From Ottelia alismoides (Eukaryota; Streptophyta; Magnoliopsida; Alismatales; Hydrocharitaceae): a DNA stretch of 64,000 nucleotides. Positions 56,631 through 64,000 of this stretch are shown one piece after another. Each line of letters begins with the position of its first letter. The stretch's first letter is position 1. A program made the position numbers and the translations under genes. The DNA lies in NCBI GenBank assembly GCA_037367405.1, contig JAZKJV010005550.1, positions 790,136 through 854,135 of the forward strand, given 5' to 3'. Below the pieces are notes generated by a model. That model worked only from the letters and a program-made list of their open reading frames with translations, ran no database searches and was not told the DNA's origin.

Positions 56631-57956
56631 CTCCTTCTCCCTCATTCCAACTTGATCAATCTTTAGAGAGAGGAGCCCGATCTCCGAGAGAAATTTCATC
56701 GAGGAAGTTGCCTAGCCTCCGAGCCGTCCGGTGACAGCGAGTCGGCCTTGTCGAGGCGATCACGATCCATTTTCTGCTCCTAAGGTAAGATCCACATTTT
56801 TCTTCGCATTTTTATCTTAGTTTAATCGTATTTTATTTTGGCGCATTTTTTCCATCGTCAATTTTTTTATCTAGATCTTAGAAAAAATCCATCTCGATTT
56901 GATCCGCCACCGTTTCGATTTTTCATCTCATTTTCTCAATCTCTCCACGTTCTATTTCTACCGTCCACGATCTCTCAACTCGCACGTACGGTGGCCGGAG
57001 ATTGGATTTGAATCCCTCATCTCCATCGAATCTCCATTCATTTTCCCGATTTGTAGATAAATAAAAAAAATTCATTTTTCTCTAACGTTGATTTTGCAGG
57101 ACCATTAAATGAAAAAAAATTATCTAACATTTTTTTTGCAGGGAAACATTAAAAAGATTAAAAAAATAAAAATAATAAAAAAAATTTTCTTCATTTTTTA
57201 TCTCCTGTTTTTCGGATTTACAAAATAAAAAAAATAAAAAAAGTTTTTCCTTCTTTTATTTATTTACTGTTTACATAATAAAACAAAAAAATAAAAATAA
57301 GATAACAGCAAGGGGGCGGCGTCGCCAGCACCCCCGCCGCCGATCACCGGTCGCACCCCGCGTGGGGCGGCGCCGCATATCCGCCCGCGACCCCTCGGCC
57401 GCTCGAAGCAAGTACAGCGCTGCCACCCCCTGCGCACGCCCATGCCTTCTTCCGTCCAGGCCAGCACAGCTCCGGCCGCCACCGGCAGCCTCTCCTCTAG
57501 ATCTCGCCATCGACGCCGCCTCAAACGCGGCTCCCCAGCCACACGCTGCCTGCGCACCACCGAGAAGAGGAGTGCGGCGCGCCGCCGCCCATCGAAGCCC
57601 CAACCGCCACCTCGCGTCTGCTCCTTCAGCATCAACACCCATACCAACAACTGCCCGCGCCCATCTGCACACCTCCGTGACCTCCTCGGCCCGCGCCCTA
57701 CCCGCAGCACCTCCGCCTCGCGCGAGGAAGAAGAGGAGAGGAGGGAGGCGACGACCCCCTCTTGCCCCTTGGATTTGCTTGAACGAAGAACAGAACCCCT
57801 TAGGGGGTTGTTAAAAAAAGGGAAACATTATGTTCAAACCCTCGGATATTTCGGAAATCGTAGAGACGTCCCCGCCAGTTCAAGAACTTTTGACGGAAAT
57901 TACAGTTGCGCCCCTGGGAGTTTTCAAAATTGGAAACAAGCCCTTGCTAGAACAAG

Positions 57957-57973
57957 CACGTGCTTCGCACGTT
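57957..57973. promoter_or_regulatory. CACGTG/CACGTT dyad in the G3 LTR
   Basis: CACGTG at 57957 and CACGTT at 57968, again 11 bp apart. Confidence 0.6.
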
Positions 57974-59133
57974 TTTTTGGGTAATTTGCACGTACTGACT
58001 TGCATTTTATTTTTATTATTTATTTGAAGCAAAAACATTGAATCTTTACATTTCAGTCCATAACTTTTGCAGTATTTACATTTTAGTCCCTGAACTACAG
58101 AACTATAGTTTGCTTGGTCTTTTCATTGAAATAAATATTTTTATTCGCCCAAAAATTTTGAGAAAATTGTGCTATGCTCCTGATGTGCATATCTTCTTAG
58201 CATAAAATTTTCATTGCATTTTGCCTTCATTTGATTTTTAAAAAAAAATTAAAAACAATGTCTTTTTGTCTTCCTGAAATTCAAAAATTCATAAAAATTC
58301 GAAAATATCTCTAAAAATTCCAAAAAAAATAGAATAGTTTTATTTAATTGTCTTTTAATTTCTGACCAATTTTCATGCATTAATTATTTATAAAACCCAA
58401 AAAAAATTAAAAAAACATGAAAACTCTTCTAAAAATTATAAAAGTTCTACAAAAATCCAAAATTACGATTTCAGTTCATATTTGTAGATATTTATTTTTA
58501 GTTTGTCTTAAAAATAATTGTTAGGAGTTTTGGGCATTTAAAAGGTATTTAAATTGCAAATTACTCCAGGCTGTGCACCTTTTCTTATTTTCTCACTGTT
58601 TGATTTTTAGAAAAATACAAAAACATATGAAAAATCTATAAAAATTCTCAAAAATATTTCAAAAGTTTTAAAACTCAAAAACATTTTCTTTAGATTTTTT
58701 CGAGTATTTTTGACTAATTGAAAAATTGCAAAAAGAGTTGGTGTGCATATTTTTGTCCTTGTTCATATTGTTCGTTGTTTTTGAAAATTAAAAAAATTAC
58801 AAAATCAAAATCACTAAAAATTTTGAAAATCAGAAAATATAAAAAAGTTAGAAATAAAAAATAAAAAAATAAAAAGATTCTAAAAAATCACAAAATCAAG
58901 GATAGTTGTCCTTTGAGATTCCTGTTTTCTCTTAATTAGTTTCTAATTAATTGAATAACCATCGCGAATTGTAGCCTCCCTAAGTTCGACCCTGTCCGCT
59001 ATACAGGTTAATAAGTAGCAAAAAATAAAATTTTTTTTGTTGTCACAGGATTCTGAGGATAACAACAACGACTGAAACAATACATTTTCCATCAAAAATA
59101 ATTTCCATCCCACAAAAATCCGACTCAACAAAA

Positions 59134-59151
59134 TGGTGCCGTTGCCGGGGA
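59134..59151 (+). promoter_or_regulatory. G3 primer-binding site (tRNA-Asp type)
   Basis: TGGTGCCGTTGCCGGGGA, 3 nt after the LTR end; one base from the Athila/Tat tRNA-Asp site. Confidence 0.88.
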
Positions 59152-60375
59152 GGCACGACGAGAGTAGTTAGGTTTCTCTTTTGATCTGGTATTCTTGATT
59201 GTAAATATCTGTTTACATTTTTTCCATTCACTTCATTATTTATATCCATTGCATTCATTTCATTTTTTTCTCATATTTGATAATTGTTTTTCTTACACAT
59301 TCTCATTTCTTTTTCTTACGAGGGCCCGCGGAGCGAAGGAGGCGATCCTAGGAGAGCCGAAGCATCCAAGCGACATGGAGGCGGCTTGATTCTTCACCAA
59401 GCTGCAGGATAGCGTGAGAAGAGGAGAAGAAGAAGTGAAGGAGATGAAAAAAATTTAAAAAAAAGAAAAAGAGAGAGAGAGAGTTTCTTTTCTATTTGAA
59501 CTTTGTAAAAGGACATTCATTTGTTGCGAGGTTTGTTTCGCCAAGTGCTGTTGCACTTGGGGGACCTCACCGGTTTTGTTTTCATCGCCTTTATTTTTCT
59601 TTGTTTTCTGCGGATTTCGTGAGCTACCTCTTGATTGCTTTAATTAATTTGCTTGAGCCAGGTAATTAAATAGGTCCAAACACCATAAACAAGATATTTC
59701 TGTGCCTATAGAGTAGAGCGTAATTTGGAATTAGTCAAATTAACTTGTTCTTGCCCGTTAATAGAAGCTATCGTCTAGGACGATTCACTTGCATTGCATA
59801 TAGGATAGTTTATTTAAATTCTACACGGATCACTTGCATGTAGAGTGCTGGCAATAAGGTACGCATCTCTAACCCCTGCATGCATCATTGTTTTTAATCA
59901 TGCATTGGCATTTCCGATCTCCTTCCTTGTTTTCACTCACATAATTTAAAAAGGAAATTGGATACTCGGTAGGTGATTCTTTGAAAATATTTTTAAACCA
60001 AGTGATAACTGCTAAAAACGGGACTGCTAAAGAAAACTCGACCCTAAAATAAACACAAGGAAAAATCATTGTTTTGGGAGAGTAACCCCCTTATTGTATT
60101 CATTTTAACTTGCTCGTGTACACACTCAGGATAGTGCCCAAATGCCATAATTCAGCCTAAGTGTTTGTACAACTTTGTGATTATCACCTAACTCTAAAAC
60201 ATACAAGATTAAGAGACCGAACCTTCACGGTCTTCACATTGTGTTGAGTTGGTGAATTGGGGGTTTGTATTGTATTTGATTGCTTGTGTGCATACCAGAT
60301 CCTTCTGTGCGTTTGCGCCTTTTTCTCTATATCTTTTGGCTTAACCCTCGTGCTCTCTCATCTTTTGTTTCGAAG
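59152..60375 (+). other. G3 untranslated leader
   Basis: No conserved coding signal before the ATG at 60376. Contains purine-rich runs (GAGAAGAGGAGAAGAAG near 59410) and AT-rich sequence. Confidence 0.6.
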
Positions 60376-60768
60376 ATGGCCGACTGGAGTTATTTTAATC
60401 CGATCTTCGCAGATACCTCGTACTCTCCAGATGATCCACCTTCCCTTTTCCAGGAGGATCTTCCTCCTGATGTTTGTGCATATCTGCCTAACCCATTATT
60501 TCAGGAATCGGAGGATTTTGATTTTCACCCACCCTCATTCAGCCCACCCCGACCTGAGATTTTGGAGTCACCTTTCATGATTTCCACACTTGAGACACTG
60601 AACCAGATGGTGGAGCATATGAATTCAAGGATTAACAATCTCTTTAACATAAATACGACCCAGAACGCTGCTCCACTGTTTGAGAATATGGATTCACCCC
60701 TCCTGCCTCTCCCTATAAGCGAGCCTACTTCCGGACTTTCACCCCTTCGCTTAGTCGCTGACCTCTGA
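60376..60768 (+). pseudogene. G3 gag-like N-terminal region
   Basis: Frame from ATG 60376: MADWSYFNPIFADTSYS, several Pro-rich stretches, a helical segment STLETLNQMVEHMNSRINNL (coiled-coil-like, in the same place as the one in G1) and a stop at 60766-60768. The rest of the protein continues in a different frame from 60846. No capsid or zinc-knuckle motif seen. Confidence 0.6.
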
Positions 60769-60845
60769 TCCCGCTTAGTGCTCACCAGAGTGGACCCAGA
60801 AGAAAGGAGCATCTAATTCCAAAATAAATAGAAGTTACCATTAGC

Positions 60846-61715
60846 TTGAGGATAATCATGAGAGATTGCAATCGCCCAAAAGATTCTGGGAGACACATTA
60901 ATGATTCATTTTGTGAGGAGAGGACCCAAATGACCGATCATTTACCCACACAACCATGTCCCAACCTTGACCCCGAGGATGCTACTGTACAGACTGCTCT
61001 TGGCAATCCTCATGTAAATGCTGATTCCGAACTCCTCCCTTGTATGGATGAGGTACAAAAATTCAAAAAAATGTTAACTAAACCCGAAATGGTGGCCACC
61101 CTTCATGAGATCATTAAAGCCCCACTTCAACAAGCAATGACAGATACATCTACTCCTCAACACAAGAAGAGAAAGCAAAGGAGAAGATCTGAGCGTAACA
61201 TCTTGACCATGGCCACTGCCTACGCCATCTCTTACCGTCCGTATTTTAAGAAAGGGAACACGACCACACCTCTTGTGAGTTGCTCCATATCTGACTATTC
61301 TTGTGATAACACTCTCCTTGACGGTGGTTTGTCAATTAATATAATACCCTTCTCTATGGTACAATCTCTTCATCTTGGGCCTCTCAAGAAAACCAGGATG
61401 ATAGTTCAATTTGCTGATGGATCTATCAAGAAGCTGAAGGGTATTTTAGAAAACACTGTCATTCTTATTCAGGGTATGAATTTTACTTCGGATTTTGTTG
61501 TAATGATCATGGAGACCACCCCTGTGGAGCAACCTCCAATCATCCTGGGACGGCCTTTCCTTGCCTCCGCGGGAGCCGTTATTGATTATGGTTCAAGAGA
61601 GATTCGCTTCCGTTCTGATGTAGGGAGCGATGTGTTAATCACTACACCCACTACCGTCCAGAAACCCGCAATCCCAAGAGAGCCCACCCGTGTTAGACAA
61701 CCCCAAGGACTTTGA
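60846..61715 (+). pseudogene. G3 retropepsin-like region
   Basis: 289 codons. After a basic, charged segment (KKRKQRRRSERNILTMATAY) comes LLDGGLSINIIPFSMVQSLH with the presumed catalytic Asp at 61320-61322, then IVQFADGSIKKLKGI and PPIILGRPFLASAGAVIDY. Compared with plant gypsy proteases (LLD-GAS-N-LP ... IILGRPFL) the Asp and one Gly are kept (D-G-G). The frame runs into VRQPQGL and stops at 61715, while the acidic domain continues in another frame, so a frameshift lies near 61700. Confidence 0.78.
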
Positions 61716-62316
61716 TCATGATGATACTACCAGAGATTTTTGCTATATGATGGATGATACTGAGACCCGAGAATTCCTCTTCAAGGAGGAGGACTCGGAA
61801 AGCATAGACCTTGGAGTTCCCTCTTCTAGTACGTGGCGATGCATTGATGACATCCGCGGGATTTACACGATAGACACCCTAGAGTGGAAGGCAGACTCTG
61901 AGACTAGACATGATAGACATGATTTGACTACTTCCACTGATGAGTCCGTTCCTATTCACCATGATTCAGATGAGACCGATCATGCCCAATTTGATTTGAT
62001 TGCTTTTATAAAAGAATTTGGGCCTTTTGATAAAGATGATGATCCAATAGAGGCTCACCGGACTGATATTGATCCTACTTTTTTGGATAATGATTTCGAG
62101 CCATTTTACTTTGATATTTGCGAGACTTCTCAAGCAAGACATGACACTACTACTTCCAATAATTGGTTTAGGCCTGCACAATGTGAAACCATTGAGGACA
62201 CATTCTTGGTCGATCCTACTCAGTTCATATCTAATGATGATCCCAATATCGACCTACACCTTGTCAAATCCATACCTCAGCGGTCCCGTAAGAAGGTTCG
62301 TTTTCGACCTTCTTGA
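61690..62316 (+). pseudogene. G3 acidic C-terminal region
   Basis: 208 codons, beginning NPKDFDHDDTTRDFCYMMDD. Matches G2 residue by residue over much of its length (TRDFCYMMDDTETREFL against IRDFCCMLDSTETQEFL; DDIRGIYTIDTLEWKADSET). It has DSDET/FDICET-type repeats and ends RSIPQRSRKKVRFRPS. The function is unknown; its conservation between two families argues it is a real product. Confidence 0.75.
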
Positions 62317-62408
62317 CCTTTGTACATCCACTCCTCTTGTATATCCTTTCATTTTACTCTTTCTTCTCCCATTTTATCATTCACCCCTTCTCCGTGTGTG
62401 TATATAAG

Positions 62409-62768
62409 CTATACTTTGGATGTGCTTTATCCTAAGTATAGGGGGTGAGTGGTCTGTGTTGTTCATATTCGTCCTATTCATCACTCTTGTTGTTGCCTAT
62501 ACTTAGGGATACTCTACCCTAAGTAAAGGGGGAGTGATGTTGTTCATATCGTGTCTTTTATTTTTGAGTCTGTACATTCTCGTCATTGGTTTTTCCCTTT
62601 TGTACACTCTACTATACTTAGGATTACTTGATCCTAAGTATAGGGGGGATCACCATCTTCTCTTCTTTTTATCTTTTCTTTTCACTTTTCTATACTTAGC
62701 ACGAGTTATGTCTTCCTTTTTTCGCTCTCTGATCACTATGAGGACATAGTTCGAGCTAAGTATAGGGG
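62409..62768 (+). repeat. G3 stem-loop array, four units
   Basis: 62409-62445, 62497-62532, 62612-62648 (CTATACTTAGG-type arms with CCTAAGTATAGGGGG) and the longer 62691-62768 (ACGAGTTATGTC paired with GACATAGTTCG). Each ends in AAGTATAGGGG or AAGTAAAGGGGG. Confidence 0.87.
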
Positions 62769-64000
62769 TGTCGTATATATTGTATATATACTTTAGACAT
62801 AACTCGTACTTCTAAATACATTTATTTGGGGGTTATGTATATAGTTTGTAAAATCCATGTGTGTAAAAAAAACAACAACAACACAAAAAAAACAAGGAAA
62901 AAAACAAACACAAAAAAAGAAAAAAATCTTGTATATACTTGTATATATTTTACTAACCCTTTTTCCTTTTAAAAAAACTACAAAACCAAAAATCAATAAA
63001 AATTTGCAAAATTCAAAAAAGCCATAAAAAGTTCAAAACTAGAAAATTGTTTTAAAAAAATGTGTTCTTTTCACATGTGCATCATTCCTTTTCAAAAAAA
63101 AAAATCTTTCTGCATTGTTCATATTTTGCATTTTGCATGTGCATTTTTCAGGATAGTATTGATATTTAAACTATGTCTGGAATAAAATTGAAGAATAGAG
63201 CTTAGTTGGATCTTAATCCACCTAATTCTCAGAGGAACTTCACCGAGAAATAGGATTTTAGAAGCTTCAGGTCCTTTGAATTAATTCTTTGAGTTCCACA
63301 TGACAATGTGCATCGTTTGACTTTTTAATGTCTAACCTGGTCTCTTCATTCTGGGTATAACTCTGGAATAGGGAATCAATTTGTACTCTCGCACTATGCA
63401 CTTAGCTCAACTCAGATGGGATGTTGGAAGACTGTGTGAGTTTCTTTTCTGGTAGCGTGGAAATCTAAAGACCAGAGTACGGGTTGAAATAAAACTTCAG
63501 AAAAGGGATGTACAGTTGGGCACAATTTTTCTAAGACCCCAAAAATTGTACGGAAACAAAAGATCTATATCCGTAGGGGCACAACAAGATCCAAGCAGAA
63601 CCACCAAAAATCTAAATACAAAGAAGCCACTACCAAATAAATATCTGACCAAAAAGGGTCCAAGCTTCAAGAAAACCTGCAGATCTTGGTGGAGACTCGG
63701 CTACACTGGCCAGCTCCACAAGGAGAGGTGACTACACTGGCCACCCTCCAGTTCTTTTCTCCTTCTTCTATCTTCTCCCCCAATTCGATTGTGAACACAG
63801 CGTGACAGACCTTAGAAGGAAATACCTGACTCCCCGAGGACGAGTTATTGGAGAGTAGATTTGCATGGTAGTCCGGCATTCTGGATGGGAAGAGCTAAAA
63901 CCTTTCACACACATGAATCGATTGTTCAATGTTCATAGGGTGTGCTTTGGGAAGAGGATTGATCTAAGATGACTTCTGAGCCGAAACTATGACAATGATA
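62769..64000 (+). other. G3 3' non-coding internal region
   Basis: 63211-64000 is collinear and nearly identical to 32452-33240 of G1-F. 62769-63180 is A-rich and unlike G1. No gene. Confidence 0.8.

Larger units (their letters stand above)
55560..59130 (+). repeat. G3 5' LTR
   Basis: 3571 bp. Starts TGATGAATC, TAC, GATTCGTCA (terminal palindrome) and ends CCGACTCAACA. TATA at 56621-56630 (TATTTATATG) followed by CTCCTTCTCCC. A GTAAG donor-like site lies at about 56784 (CTAAGGTAAGATCC). GC-rich 57300-57780 contains overlapping open frames on both strands up to 180 codons, made by base composition; none is called a gene. Confidence 0.88.
55560..64000 (+). mobile_element. G3: Tat/Athila-like gypsy element, plus strand, right end outside the window
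   Basis: A full 5' LTR (55560-59130), primer site (59134-59151), a 1.2-kb leader, coding region (60376-62316), stem-loop array (62409-62768) and part of the 3' non-coding region. Inserted in the protease-like region of G2. Coding capacity stops after the acidic domain, so no reverse transcriptase or integrase lies between the primer site and the stem-loops. The 3' LTR is not reached. Confidence 0.88.

Noticed and set aside
57264..57984. Overlapping 130-180-codon frames on both strands in GC-rich sequence
   Set aside because: They lie inside the G3 LTR, are Arg/Pro/Ala-rich in all frames as expected from GC content, and have no domain or homologue in the G1 and G2 LTRs.

Overview
This window reads as nuclear DNA of a flowering plant. 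The evidence is the last four exons of a plant-type CCT7 chaperonin gene with GT/AG introns, surrounded by plant L1, RTE, Ty1/copia and Tat/Athila-like Ty3/gypsy retrotransposons and DNA-transposon MITEs. The species cannot be fixed from the sequence. No prokaryotic operon, CRISPR array, tRNA or rRNA gene was seen.

Layout. 1-9.3 kb: a decayed copia reverse transcriptase on the minus strand (1-840), an RTE 3' tail, a very weak copia-like remnant (2990-3478) and a long decayed L1 (about 3.78-9.33 kb, plus strand). 10.0-13.6 kb: the 3' end of CCT7. Its last intron is about 3 kb and holds a long-TIR Mutator-like element and a complete 698-bp hAT element with a perfect 8-bp target duplication. 15.0-18.0 kb: a complete solo copia LTR with a 5-bp target duplication, a MITE inside it and a private 70-bp fold-back. 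18-26.4 kb: mostly unassigned, with a 5'-truncated RTE retrotransposon (22.75-25.38 kb, minus).

26.4-64 kb is a nest of retrotransposons. The outer layer is a minus-strand copia element of the same family as the solo LTR (pol at 46.3-48.2 kb). Its 3' LTR is split in two (45571-46289 and 26413-27943) by 17.6 kb containing two tail-to-tail copies of a gypsy-like element, called here G1-F (plus) and G1-R (minus). The same copia is also interrupted at 48184 by a second gypsy-like element, G2 (minus). G2 is in turn interrupted inside its protease-like coding region at 55560 by a third, G3 (plus), which runs off the right edge.

The most interesting content is shared by G1, G2 and G3. They have LTRs of about 3-3.9 kb, and where the left end is present a tRNA-Asp-type primer site. 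They encode a protein with a retropepsin-like domain and an acidic C-terminal region but no reverse transcriptase, RNase H or integrase, so they look non-autonomous. All carry an array of 3-6 stem-loops, each ending in a copy of the polypurine tract (AAGTATAGGGGG), between the coding region and the 3' LTR. All carry CACGTG dyads with a fixed 11-bp period in the LTR, and LTRs that open with a short palindrome. G3 shares its last 0.8 kb of visible sequence almost unchanged with G1 although its coding region and LTR differ, suggesting recombination between families that depend on the same helper.
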